Part shown: positions 38,911 through 47,496 of the stretch, one piece after another | Numbering within the stretch: position 1 is the stretch's first letter | How the letters are laid out: every line of letters starts with the position of its first letter | Origin: Anaerolineae bacterium | GTDB taxonomy: Bacteria > Chloroflexota > Anaerolineae > Aggregatilineales > Phototrophicaceae | Length of the DNA: 64,000 nt | Direction: 5' to 3' | Assembly: GCA_022821805.1 (NCBI GenBank) | Contig: JAJECX010000044.1 | Span: 1 to 64,000 of the forward strand | The notes under the pieces: generated by a model | The model's database searches: none | What the model saw: the letters and a program-made list of their open reading frames with translations, nothing else | Told to the model about the DNA's origin: nothing | Translations under genes and position numbers: made by a program

Positions 38911-40306
38911 CAATCAGTTCGTGAATCCGCTTTACCGCCGCGCCAGCGTCTTCTTGCGCCATCGCTATCGAAAGGCTGCAATTGGAAGCGCCCAGCGCAA
39001 TCCCGTAAATCTCTACCGCTTCCAGCCGCGCCAATATCCGCGAAAGCAGCTGCGGCGCTCGATGCAGATTTGTCCCGATCGCTGATACAAGCGACACCGT
39101 TTCGATCTTCCAGGGCATCTTTTCCGGATACTCAGCCATCTTCGCCTGCAAGGCGCGCTGTAATCTATCGACGCCGTCTATGCCAATGCTGGTCGGTATG
39201 ACCAGGCAGATGAAGCTGCTGTTCGACGACTGGGAAGCGATCAATACCTCCGAACGCATGCCAAGCGTCTTGAATAACGTATTGCCCACCAGCCGCGTCA
39301 CGCCCGCCAGCGAACCGCTCACCGGACGCCGCATCGCAAGCCCCTGCACCGACGTCACCGCTTTGATCTTCGGCTTGCCCCGCTCTTGATCCGCCGAAAT
39401 CAAGGTGCCGGCCTGCCCTGGCTGGAAGATGTTCTTGATGCGCAGCGGCAGGCTGACCTCCGCCAGCGGCGCGATCATGCGAGCGTGCAGAATCTTGGCG
39501 CCGAAATAAGCAAAATCGGCCGCCTCGCTGTAACCAAGATCGGGCACGACCCGCGCATCCGGCAATTGGCGCGGATCCGCCGTCATCATGCCATCCACAT
39601 CCGTCCAAATCCACAGCTCGTCCGCCGCAAGCGTAGCGCCGATGACCGATGCCGTAAAATCCGTGCCGCCCCGACCCAGCGTAGTCGTGACTCCCGCCGC
39701 TGTCGCGCCAATATATCCAGTGACTACCGGAATCATGTCTCGCTGCAAGATCGGCAGCAGCGCCGCATCAACCCGCTGCGCCGTTAACCCGAAGTCGGGA
39801 TTGGCATTGCCATGAACAGCATCGGTGATCAATACATCGGCGCCGTCAACCGCGACGCCGCGAATCCCGTTCTGCCGCAGCAGCGCCGCTATGATCCGCG
39901 CCGAAAGTCGCTCTCCCACCGCTACCACCGTATCGCTGTGTATCGGCGAAAGTTCTTCGTTTAGATTGTTGGCGATGGCTAAGCAATCATCGAGCAATCC
40001 GGAGAGCAACTGGTCAATATCGGCTTGCAGCGTTCTGCGATCCGGGCGGTCAAGCGGCAGCTGATCGATCAGCGCTAGATGTCGCGTCCGCAAGTTGGCG
40101 GCGATCCGGCGATAACCTCGCGGATGGTCAATCCGCGCAAACTGCGCCGCATCCAGCAGCATGTCGGTCACGCCGTCCAAAGCCGAAACAACCACCAGCA
40201 GCCGTTCCCAATTCTTGGACTCGTCTGCGATGATGCGCAGGACTTGCTCCAGCCCCGCCGATGTGCCCAGCGCCGCGCCGCCAAACTTCATTACCAACGT
40301 CGACAT
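38885..40306 (-). CDS. lysC: Aspartate kinase
   Basis: The 473-residue monofunctional enzyme phosphorylates aspartate for lysine, threonine and methionine synthesis. It opens VMKFGGAALGTSAGL. The amino-acid kinase core has TLGRGGTDFTASVIG (phosphate loop), LWIWTDVDGMMTADPRQLPDARV, and LHARMIAPL. Two ACT domains occupy about 310-473, with VQGLAMRRP and SSNSSFICLVIP, so allosteric control by lysine or threonine is likely. ATG at 40306 is preferred over an upstream TTG. Confidence 0.94.
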   Translation of the reverse strand: MSTLVMKFGGAALGTSAGLEQVLRIIADESKNWERLLVVVSALDGVTDMLLDAAQFARIDHPRGYRRIAANLRTRHLALIDQLPLDRPDRRTLQADIDQLLSGLLDDCLAIANNLNEELSPIHSDTVVAVGERLSARIIAALLRQNGIRGVAVDGADVLITDAVHGNANPDFGLTAQRVDAALLPILQRDMIPVVTGYIGATAAGVTTTLGRGGTDFTASVIGATLAADELWIWTDVDGMMTADPRQLPDARVVPDLGYSEAADFAYFGAKILHARMIAPLAEVSLPLRIKNIFQPGQAGTLISADQERGKPKIKAVTSVQGLAMRRPVSGSLAGVTRLVGNTLFKTLGMRSEVLIASQSSNSSFICLVIPTSIGIDGVDRLQRALQAKMAEYPEKMPWKIETVSLVSAIGTNLHRAPQLLSRILARLEAVEIYGIALGASNCSLSIAMAQEDAGAAVKRIHELIVKSGSGSA

Positions 40307-40440
40307 ATTGTCCGGACGAGCCTCCAAAATCTTCTGGTCCCGCTTTAGCCAGCCGCTTTGCCACCGACCGCCATTGCCTCAATTCTAGCAACTTCATCGC
40401 CAACTTGACAAACCATTCCAAACCCCGCCCGCCCCAAACC

Positions 40441-40580
40441 CCTACGGTCGCCCGTAGGTTAGTGTCTACGCTGCCCTTGGCTCGCCCTCCCCCTAATCCC
40501 AATCCCGTACTGTCGGTGGAAAGTGTCCACGGGACCTACGCTACCCTTGCCTCGCCCTCAGGCCAACACCAACCCCCCAC
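40441..40580. repeat. Repeat cluster between lysC and ricT
   Basis: CCTACGGTCGCCCGTAGGTTAGTG, TCTACGCTGCCCTTGGCTCGCCC, then CCGTACTGTCGGTGG, AAAGTGTCCACGGGACC and TACGCTACCCTTGCCTCGCCC. The whole 512-base gap 40307-40818 has no gene I can support apart from this and a possible promoter at 40696. Confidence 0.7.
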
Positions 40581-40695
40581 CCAGCAGTCAATGTCGCTGG
40601 CAAATCATCCTCTCTGCCCTCGACAAAACTCAGTGTACTTGCTGGCAAATCTGCTCCATGCCCTCGCTAGCGATAAATCCCGCCCGCCAACCATG

Positions 40696-40724
40696 TTGCT
40701 TTTGCCCCCGTTTTCGAGTACAGT
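40696..40724 (+). promoter_or_regulatory. Possible promoter of ricT
   Basis: TTGCTT at 40696-40701, 17-base spacer, TACAGT at 40719-40724, about 95 bases before the ricT ATG. Confidence 0.4.
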
Positions 40725-40818
40725 GAGAATCGTTTGAACAGACTGCCCTTGGCTACAATCGACCGGCGCAAATGCACCGAAGACCCGCTTGCAGGCGCAG
40801 GCAAAAGGCATACACAAT

Positions 40819-41943
40819 ATGGCGGTTGCCCAACTGGAAACAAGTGAACTTGTCGCTGGCGTTCGCTTTCAAAAGATCGGCAAGCTCTATCATTTTGACT
40901 TTTCCGGCCACTCGGAATTGAAGCAGGGCGATTACGTCATCGTCGATACCCGCCGCGGCCGCCAAATGGGCCAAATAATGGGCTTTACCGCGCCCGATGA
41001 GGGACGCCAGGTTCGCAAAATCCTGCGTCCGGCGACGCCGCGCGACCTCGTCCTGCAGCAGCATTGGGAAGCGCAGCAAGATGACGCGCTCGACGCCTGC
41101 CGCGAAGCCGCCTCCAATCTCCGCCGTATGTCCGACGTCAAATTCGTCGCCGCCCAATACAACTACGATGGCAGCGTGATCACCTTCTTGTTCAGCGCCG
41201 AGCAAAAGATTGACACCAGCGTGCTGCAAAAGCGCCTGCAGCGCAGATTCGAAGCCCGCATCGAAATGCGGCAAATTGGTCCCCGCGATGTGGCAAAGCT
41301 CTTAGGCGGTTTTGGCGCCTGCGGCATCACCCGATGCTGCAGCACCTTCCTCACCGATTTCAGCCCCATCTCTATTAAGATGGCAAAGGCGCAAGGCATA
41401 TCGCTCAATCCCTCAGAGATCACCGGCATGTGCGGACGCCTGCGCTGCTGCCTCGTCTTCGAGTATGAACAGTATGTCGAGGCGCGCCGTCAACTGCCGC
41501 GGCGCAACAAGCGCGTTGGCACCCCCCATGGCGAAGCGCGCGTCTTGGATCAGCTGCCCCTGCGCGATGCCGTGCTCGTCGAAGTGGAAGAGGGCGGCCG
41601 CAAAGTCGTCGAGCGCGAAGACATCATCCCGCTCGAAGAATTTCGCAAGTTGGCGGAAAAGGCGCATTCGCCCTGCGACAAACACGGCGATGGCAGCTGC
41701 GAATGCGGCCTGCCCGTCGGTCAGCGACAAGCGGACAAACTGAATATCCCGCCATCGCCGCCGCCCAAGCCGAAGGAGCAAGAAAAACCTGACGAAGATA
41801 AACCGCGCCGACGCCGCTCCCGTCGCTCGCGCGGCCGCTCAAGCGAGCGATCCTCCCAGTCAAATCGCCGCCGAGGAAGACGCCGCGGCAGCCGCCGCTC
41901 CAACCAGCGCCCTGACCGACCAAACCAACCCGATCCCGACTAG
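40819..41943 (+). CDS. ricT: PSP1-domain protein RicT/YaaT
   Basis: The 374-residue protein has a PSP1 domain (about 50-240). The cysteine sets GACGITRCCSTFL and GMCGRLRCCLVF match those that ligate a [4Fe-4S] cluster in the B. subtilis RicA-RicF-RicT complex, which assists RNase Y-dependent mRNA maturation. The last 90 residues are Pro/Lys then Arg/Ser-rich (RRRRSRRSRGRSS), a probable disordered RNA-binding tail not seen in B. subtilis YaaT. ATG at 40819 with AAAAGG upstream is preferred to a TTG at 40789. RicA and RicF genes are not in the window. Confidence 0.9.
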   Translation: MAVAQLETSELVAGVRFQKIGKLYHFDFSGHSELKQGDYVIVDTRRGRQMGQIMGFTAPDEGRQVRKILRPATPRDLVLQQHWEAQQDDALDACREAASNLRRMSDVKFVAAQYNYDGSVITFLFSAEQKIDTSVLQKRLQRRFEARIEMRQIGPRDVAKLLGGFGACGITRCCSTFLTDFSPISIKMAKAQGISLNPSEITGMCGRLRCCLVFEYEQYVEARRQLPRRNKRVGTPHGEARVLDQLPLRDAVLVEVEEGGRKVVEREDIIPLEEFRKLAEKAHSPCDKHGDGSCECGLPVGQRQADKLNIPPSPPPKPKEQEKPDEDKPRRRRSRRSRGRSSERSSQSNRRRGRRRGSRRSNQRPDRPNQPDPD

Positions 41944-41989
41944 ATTGCGACAATGCCCGCCAACATTATCAGCTTGCCGACACAATCGA

Positions 41990-42072
41990 ATCCTGTAGAG
42001 GCGACTCTTGGCTCGCCCACCTCGTCAACATGCACTGTGTGTACGGGCGAGCCGGTGGCTCGCCTACCCGCC
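41990..42072. repeat. Two palindromic repeats after ricT
   Basis: CTGTAGAGGCGACTCTTGGCTCGCCCACC and TGTACGGGCGAGCCGGTGGCTCGCC: GGCGAGCC/GGCTCGCC is an 8-bp perfect inverted repeat. Confidence 0.75.
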
Positions 42073-42102
42073 ATCACGGAGACGCCGAAAAATATCTGAC
42101 CC

Positions 42103-42831
42103 ATGACCGATCCAAACCAATCCAAAAACGGAAACATCGGCGCCGTCCTCGGCGTCTTCGCCCATCCGGACGACCCCGAATTCTTCGCCGGCGCCACTTT
42201 TGCCAAATGGGCTGCGGATGGCGCCCACATCACCTTTGTCATCGCCACCAGCGGCGACAAGGGCAGCGCCGATCCCGACATGACCCAGCAGCGCCTGGCG
42301 GAAATCCGCGAGGAAGAAGAGCGCCAAGCCGCGACCGCCCTCGGTGTCAAGGACGTCGTCTTCTTGCGTTACAAAGACGGCGAGCTCTTCCCCACCCTCG
42401 AATTGCGCCGCGACATCACCCGCATGATCCGCCTCAAAAAACCCGATGTTGTCGTCACCCTCGATCCAACGCGCTGGTACGGCTCCCGCGGCATCAATCA
42501 TCCCGATCACCGAGCCATCGGCGCCGCCACCCTGGAAGCCGTCTTCCCGACCGCGCGCGATCGGCTCAACTTCATCGAGCATGAACGCGATGAGGGCTTG
42601 GATACGCACAAGGTGAGCACGGTCTACATCGCTGGCGCCGTCGAACCCAACCTGACCATTGATGTGACCGACGCTGTCGAACGGCAGATTGAATCCCTCC
42701 GCGCCCACAAAACGCAAATAGCCGACATGGACAAAATGGCGGATAATATCCGCAAGCGCTCCCTGGATCCACACTCGCCGCCGGAATATCCGCGCCGCAT
42801 CGAGCGCTTTCACGTGATCAACATGAGGTGA
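42103..42831 (+). CDS. LmbE/PIG-L family N-deacetylase
   Basis: The 242-residue zinc deacetylase has the metal motif AHPDDPEF (about 20-27) and INHPDHRAIG (about 130-139), with WYGSRG before it. Members de-N-acetylate sugars such as GlcNAc-malate (BshB in bacillithiol synthesis) or GlcNAc-inositol (MshB). The substrate here cannot be told. It is followed eight bases later by an M20 amidohydrolase, so both may process N-acyl compounds together. Confidence 0.88.
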   Translation: MTDPNQSKNGNIGAVLGVFAHPDDPEFFAGATFAKWAADGAHITFVIATSGDKGSADPDMTQQRLAEIREEEERQAATALGVKDVVFLRYKDGELFPTLELRRDITRMIRLKKPDVVVTLDPTRWYGSRGINHPDHRAIGAATLEAVFPTARDRLNFIEHERDEGLDTHKVSTVYIAGAVEPNLTIDVTDAVERQIESLRAHKTQIADMDKMADNIRKRSLDPHSPPEYPRRIERFHVINMR

Positions 42832-42838
42832 CCAGCAA

Positions 42839-44008
42839 ATGACAATTGACTTTATGGCTGATGCCGAAGCCCTGCGCAGCGAACTGATCGCGCGCCGCCG
42901 CGACTTTCACCAGCATCCGGAACTGGCGTTTGAAGAGCATCGCACCGCTGGCATCGTCGCCGATGAACTCAATGACTTGGGCTTGGAAGTCCAAACCGGC
43001 ATCGGCAAAACCGGCGTCGTCGGCATCCTCGAAGGCGCTGCCGACGGTCCAACCGTGCTTTACCGCGCCGATATGGACGCCCTGCCTATTCAAGAAGAGA
43101 ACGAGACCGACTACATTTCGCAGCGTTCAGGCTTGATGCACGCCTGCGGCCATGATGGTCACACCGCCATCGCCCTCGGCATCGCCAAAGTGCTGTCCAA
43201 TCATCGCGACAACCTGAACGGCCGCGTCAAATTTGTCTTCCAACCCGCCGAAGAGCGCGGCAGCGGCGCCGAATCCATGATCGCCGATGGCGCTCTCGAA
43301 TCGCCCGCGCCCGATTATTGCCTCGGCATTCACCTCTGGAATGACCTCGAAGTCGGCGCCGTCAGCGCCGTTTCCGGCCCGACCATGTCCGGCGCCGGCG
43401 TCTTCGAAATCACCATCACCGGCGTCGGCGGGCATGGCGCCATGCCCCACCAAACCGCCGACCCCATCCTTTGCGCCGCCCAAGTGATCGTCGCCCTGCA
43501 ATCAATCGTCAGCCGCAATGTCGATCCCCAGGATATGGTTGTCATCACCATCGGCACAATCCAGGGCGGCAGCGCCCGCAATATCATCCCGCAGTCGGTC
43601 TCCTTCACTGGCTCATTCCGCCTCTTCCGCGAATCTACGCGCGAACTGATCAAAACCCGCATGCGCCAAGTCGCCGAAGGCGTCGCCAGCGGCATGGGCT
43701 GCCGCGCCGATGTTCACTTTGGTCTCGGAATCGGTCCGGTCATAAATGACGCCGCCGTTACCGAGCGCGCCCGCCGCGTCATCAATGCCATCGGCGAAAA
43801 CCTTGAAGTGGTCGAGCAGCCCTGGATGGCTTCGGAAGATGTCGGCTTGTTCATGCAGCGCAATCCCAGCGCCTACCTGCTGGTCGGCTCGGCTAATCAT
43901 GAACGCAAGCTCGATTATCCCCATCATCATCCCCGCTTCGACATTGATGAAGACGTACTGCCCTTAAGCGTCGGGCTGATGTCAGCCGTCATCGCCGACT
44001 ACCTGTAA
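42839..44008 (+). CDS. M20-family amidohydrolase (hippurate/N-acyl amino acid hydrolase type)
   Basis: The 389-residue metal-dependent hydrolase has RRDFHQHPELAFEEHRT, the YRADMDALPIQEENETDY aspartate segment, HACGHDGHTAIALG with Cys-Gly-His metal ligands, FQPAEERGSGA with the Glu pair, a dimerisation insert GVGGHGAMPHQTADPI, and a terminal HHHPRFDIDED. This pattern is of the M20D subgroup that removes acyl groups from amino acids. The start is close behind the LmbE-like gene, which suggests an operon. Confidence 0.9.
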   Translation: MTIDFMADAEALRSELIARRRDFHQHPELAFEEHRTAGIVADELNDLGLEVQTGIGKTGVVGILEGAADGPTVLYRADMDALPIQEENETDYISQRSGLMHACGHDGHTAIALGIAKVLSNHRDNLNGRVKFVFQPAEERGSGAESMIADGALESPAPDYCLGIHLWNDLEVGAVSAVSGPTMSGAGVFEITITGVGGHGAMPHQTADPILCAAQVIVALQSIVSRNVDPQDMVVITIGTIQGGSARNIIPQSVSFTGSFRLFRESTRELIKTRMRQVAEGVASGMGCRADVHFGLGIGPVINDAAVTERARRVINAIGENLEVVEQPWMASEDVGLFMQRNPSAYLLVGSANHERKLDYPHHHPRFDIDEDVLPLSVGLMSAVIADYL

Positions 44009-44122
44009 CGGCATTTCTATGTGTCGCCCTCCGCAGCGTCAACGGTCAGCTGTGAATTGCCATTCGAAACAACATACGGTACGCCAAACCTGAAACGAAC
44101 GAATCACGGGACAATCCCCAAA

Positions 44123-44803
44123 ATGCTGGCTGACGCCCCCTTCACCTGGCTCGATTCCAACGGCTGGCTGATCTTGTCCGGTCCCCCCGACGCGCTCAGC
44201 GAAATTCGCGCGCAAGCGCTCAGCCGCTACGACGGCGCCGGCGCTCTCGCTTACATCTCCCTGGCGCCCGACCTCGGCGACGCGCTGATGGACGACATGG
44301 CTGAACTCGGCGCGCCCGCCGGCTACCTGGTCGATCTGGAAGACCCCGACAACAATGAAATCTACCAACGGCTGTCCGCCGCCGGCATGATCATCGTCGA
44401 TGCCCATCGCCACCCCGACCGGCTCCGCAACTTGATGTCGCATACCGTCGCCAGCGCCCTGAAGTCGGCGCTCGAACACGGCGCCCTCATCCTCTTTGAA
44501 GGCGCCGCCGCCTCCCTCGCCGGCCAGCATCGACTGACCGCCGCCGGCGACCCGGCCGCCGGATTAAACTTCGTCGGTAATGCCCTTGTCGAAACGATCG
44601 CCGACAATGACGCCGAATCAACCCTGACGCGCAACATTCATCGCCAATTGCCCGATATATCAATCTTGGGTCTTGCCCGTGGCTCAGCACTTGCCCTGGG
44701 ACCTGCCCGCCAACTCGAAACCTGGGGCGACGCCGACGTCACCATTACCCTCAACAACCGTAGGAACGACCTGTCAGGTCGCCGGCCGCCGCGCAAACCG
44801 TAG
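44123..44803 (+). CDS. Hypothetical protein, possible degenerate cyanophycinase-like fold
   Basis: The 226-residue soluble protein starts at ATG 44123; a GTG at 44021 would add 34 unlikely residues. LDSNGWLILSGPPD, an alternating beta/alpha pattern, IIVDAHRHPDRLRNLM and LILFEGAAASLAG faintly recall peptidase S51 (cyanophycinase) or class I amidotransferase folds, but the GxSAGA nucleophile serine is not there. The last 15 or so residues (basic, NNRRNDLSGRRPPRKP) are translated from one dispersed repeat, and the stop codon TAG belongs to the next copy. I do not recognise its function. Confidence 0.6.
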   Translation: MLADAPFTWLDSNGWLILSGPPDALSEIRAQALSRYDGAGALAYISLAPDLGDALMDDMAELGAPAGYLVDLEDPDNNEIYQRLSAAGMIIVDAHRHPDRLRNLMSHTVASALKSALEHGALILFEGAAASLAGQHRLTAAGDPAAGLNFVGNALVETIADNDAESTLTRNIHRQLPDISILGLARGSALALGPARQLETWGDADVTITLNNRRNDLSGRRPPRKP

Positions 44804-44975
44804 GGGCGACCTAACTGCCAGCCAGCCAAACGACGACTCGTAGGGGCGACTCTGTGAGTCGCCCGCCATCACGCAACTAACCTACGGTTGACCCTCCATG
44901 CCGTCCGCCAACCCCAACTCCGCGCGCAGCGTCACCCCTCACTGATGCTTCGGGGTGGAGGCAGGGGAAAGGTTT
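44755..44975. repeat. Repeat cluster before purA
   Basis: Units: CCGTAGGAACGACCTGTCAGGTCGCC (within coding sequence), CCGTAGGGGCGACCTAACTGCC, CTCGTAGGGGCGACTC...GAGTCGCCCGCC (44840-44866, 9-bp perfect arms) and a CCCCTCACTGATGCTTCGGGGTGGAGG hairpin from the long family. Confidence 0.8.
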
Positions 44976-45057
44976 TGACCTACCATCTTGCCCGCCAAAA
45001 CGCTAAAATGATGGCGTCGCCTTTTTTGACCATACCCATCAAAATAAGCAGGACACC

Positions 45058-46386
45058 ATGCCAATTACCATTTTGATCGGCGCCCAATGGGGCGACGAAG
45101 GCAAGGGACGCGTAGTCGACTGGCTCGCCTCCTCCGCCGATATTGTCGCCCGCTACGCCGGCGGCGACAACGCCGGCCATACCGTCGCCCTCGATGGCGA
45201 AGTCTACAAGCTCCACCTGATTCCATCCGGCATCCTGCATAGCAGCGTGGTTTCCGTCATGGGCAACGGCATGGTAATCAATCCCGTCAATCTTGTGCGG
45301 GAAATCCAGGCGCTGCGCAAAATCGGCGTCGACATCTCGCCCGAACGCCTGGTGATCAGCTCGCGCGCTCATATCATCACACCCGCCCATATCGCCCTCG
45401 ACAAAGCCAAAGAACTGGCGCTTGGCGACGCCAAAATCGGCACGACCCTCCGCGGCATCGGTCCCGCTTATCTCGACAAAACCGGACGCGCCGGCATTCG
45501 CACCGGCGATATGCTGCTTGATGTCGAAGAATTCGCCGAACAACTGGTCGCCGCCATTGAACTGAGCAACGAAGAATTGCGCGCCCAAGGCTTGGATACG
45601 CTGGATGCGCGCCAGGCGGCGCAGAGCTACCTCGGTGCGGCTGACTTCCTCCGACCCTACATCAGAGATGTCTCCATCTATCTGTACGAGGCGCTGAAAG
45701 CGGGCAAAAAAGTGCTCTGCGAAGGCGCCCAAGGCACCCTGCTCGATATCGACCACGGCAGCTATCCCTTTGTCACCAGCTCATCGCCCACCGCCGGCGG
45801 CGCCCTGACCGGCCTCGGCGTCGGTCCGCTCTTCGTCGACAACGTGCTCGGCGTCGCCAAAGCCTTCAGCACACGCGTCGGCGGCGGACCAATGCCGACC
45901 GAACTCAATGACGCAATCGCCGAACACTTCCGCGGCAGCGGCGCCAATTTCTGGGACGAATTCGGCACCACCACCGGCCGCCCGCGCCGCTGCGGCTGGC
46001 TCGATGTCGTCATGCTGCGCTACGCCGTGGGCGTCAACGGCTTAAGCGAACTGATGCTGACCAAGATGGACATTCTTTCCGGTCTCGACGAACTGAAACT
46101 GGCCACCGCCTACGAAATAGACGGCGAAAAATTCCAGTTCCCGCCGGTCACCAATGAACAGCTCGAGCGCGCCAAACCCGTTTACGAAACCCTTCCCGGC
46201 TGGTCCGAGGACATCAGCAATTGCCGCCGCTTCAACGATCTGCCCGCTGCCGCGCGCAACTACATCAAGCGCGTCGCCCAACTCTGCGATGTGCCAATCC
46301 AAATGGTCAGCGTTGGTCCCGAGCGCGATCAACTCGTCATAAATCCAGCCAACGAACCATCATCCACCCCCGCCAGTTACGCGTAG
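45058..46386 (+). CDS. purA: Adenylosuccinate synthetase
   Basis: The 442-residue GTP-dependent enzyme joins IMP and aspartate in AMP synthesis. It opens ILIGAQWGDEGKGRVVDWLA, with GGDNAGHTV, GNGMVINP, TTLRGIGPAYLDK, CEGAQGTLLDIDHGSYPFVTSS and TTTGRPRRCGWLD. The stop TAG (46384-46386) is the TAG of a GTAGGGGCG repeat, which directly continues as the 3' flank. Confidence 0.97.
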   Translation: MPITILIGAQWGDEGKGRVVDWLASSADIVARYAGGDNAGHTVALDGEVYKLHLIPSGILHSSVVSVMGNGMVINPVNLVREIQALRKIGVDISPERLVISSRAHIITPAHIALDKAKELALGDAKIGTTLRGIGPAYLDKTGRAGIRTGDMLLDVEEFAEQLVAAIELSNEELRAQGLDTLDARQAAQSYLGAADFLRPYIRDVSIYLYEALKAGKKVLCEGAQGTLLDIDHGSYPFVTSSSPTAGGALTGLGVGPLFVDNVLGVAKAFSTRVGGGPMPTELNDAIAEHFRGSGANFWDEFGTTTGRPRRCGWLDVVMLRYAVGVNGLSELMLTKMDILSGLDELKLATAYEIDGEKFQFPPVTNEQLERAKPVYETLPGWSEDISNCRRFNDLPAAARNYIKRVAQLCDVPIQMVSVGPERDQLVINPANEPSSTPASYA

Positions 46387-46541
46387 GGGCGCCCCATTGG
46401 GTCGCCCCCCCCCGCCATCTAAGACTTGGAAATACTCACTAATTTCGTAATTCAACTAGCAAAAAATATCCTCTGTGTTGCAGGGCTGTGTCTACGCGCC
46501 CCTCTGTGTTGCTTCTCCTTCCTCTGTGGTGAAAAAAACTT
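46382..46541. repeat. Repeat cluster after purA
   Basis: GCGTAGGGGCGCCCCATTGGGTCGCCCC includes the purA stop. After it come CTCTGTGTTGCAGGGCTGTG, TCTACGCGCCCCTCTGTGTTGC and CCTCTGTGGTGAAAAA from the CTCTGTG family. No gene is seen in 46387-46642. Confidence 0.75.
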
Positions 46542-46642
46542 CGCAACCCCCGCCCACTGCAATTCCCCGCCCCGCGCATCTTGCGCCCGCCTCATAACAA
46601 TAGTAAAATGCGCACTGCGGAAACAGCCGGAGGAACAGCGGC

Positions 46643-46915
46643 ATGAAAGCTTTGGGCACAGTTGCATTGGTCTTGGTGATACTGCTCGCTGGCGGCGCCA
46701 TCACCTCCAATCTGCTCTCTTCCGATCTGGCCATCCAGCAGACGACCGACCCCAGCGGCGATTTTCTCACCGCCACGCCCGATCAAGCGGTCGCCTTCAT
46801 TCTCGTCACCGGTTTCATCCTCTTCAACGTTCTCGGCGCCGGCTTGACCCTGATGATTGTCATCTGGCTGCTCAACCGCATGGTGACGGCCGTCCGCCAA
46901 GACCAGAGCGCTTAA
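46643..46915 (+). CDS. Small two-helix membrane protein next to cytochrome c
   Basis: The 90-residue protein has an N-terminal helix (about 5-25, possibly an uncleaved signal anchor) and a second strong helix (about 50-78), with an outward-facing polar loop between them and a short basic cytoplasmic end. GGAGGA lies upstream of the ATG. It is 45 bases before the membrane cytochrome c gene, so it could be a small subunit of the same respiratory assembly. No family was recognised. Confidence 0.65.
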   Translation: MKALGTVALVLVILLAGGAITSNLLSSDLAIQQTTDPSGDFLTATPDQAVAFILVTGFILFNVLGAGLTLMIVIWLLNRMVTAVRQDQSA

Positions 46916-46960
46916 TCTCCTTAGACGGAACGCCTTGCGCTGCCCAGCCACCGCGCTTCG

Positions 46961-47443
46961 ATGACCAAAAGCCAGAGCCTAACCAAAACGAAACAGAAAC
47001 AACGGATCCTCTTTGTCGCAATCCTGGCGATTGCGGGTTTCGCCGCGCTGCTGGCGGCGGTGATCAGCGCGACTTCATCTTCTGGCGCCCAAATTGCCGC
47101 CACCGACGCCTATGCCGACGAGTTGGCTGCCGCGCTCGCCGGCGCCGACGCTAAAATTGGCGAAGCGCTCATAACCGAGACCGACTGCGCCACCTGCCAC
47201 CTAATGGGAGACGGAAGCGCGGCGCCGCTATTCAACGGGCTCGGCGCGCTGGCAGGCGAACGCCGTCCCCCGCTCAGCGCCGAGCAGTATCTCTACGAGG
47301 CGATTCTGTTTCCCGCCGCGCACCTGCTCAATGGCTACGCCAACGCCATGCCCAGCGACTACGGCGACCGTTTCCCGCCTGACGAGATCGGCCACATGAT
47401 CGCCTACCTGCTCTCGCAAACCGACGATCGGGGCAAACCGTAG
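46961..47443 (+). CDS. Membrane-anchored monohaem cytochrome c
   Basis: The 160-residue protein has a basic start, one membrane helix (about 17-40) and an outward class I cytochrome c domain. The haem site is CATCH (about 75-79), and a likely methionine axial ligand is in NAMPSDYGDRFPPDEIGHMIAYLL near the C terminus, typical of small cytochrome c domains. It would carry electrons at the outer membrane face, for example to a terminal oxidase; no oxidase is in the window. The stop TAG (47441-47443) comes from a GTAGGGGCG repeat. Confidence 0.85.
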   Translation: MTKSQSLTKTKQKQRILFVAILAIAGFAALLAAVISATSSSGAQIAATDAYADELAAALAGADAKIGEALITETDCATCHLMGDGSAAPLFNGLGALAGERRPPLSAEQYLYEAILFPAAHLLNGYANAMPSDYGDRFPPDEIGHMIAYLLSQTDDRGKP

Positions 47444-47465
47444 GGGCGCCCCTTGGGTCGCCCGA
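47435..47465. repeat. Palindromic repeat supplying a stop codon
   Basis: AAACCGTAGGGGCGCCCCTTGGGTCGCCCGAC. Its TAG terminates the cytochrome gene, and only about 30 bases remain before rqcH. Confidence 0.8.
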
Positions 47466-47496
47466 CTGCGCCTAACTTGGATCACCCGGAATAACC

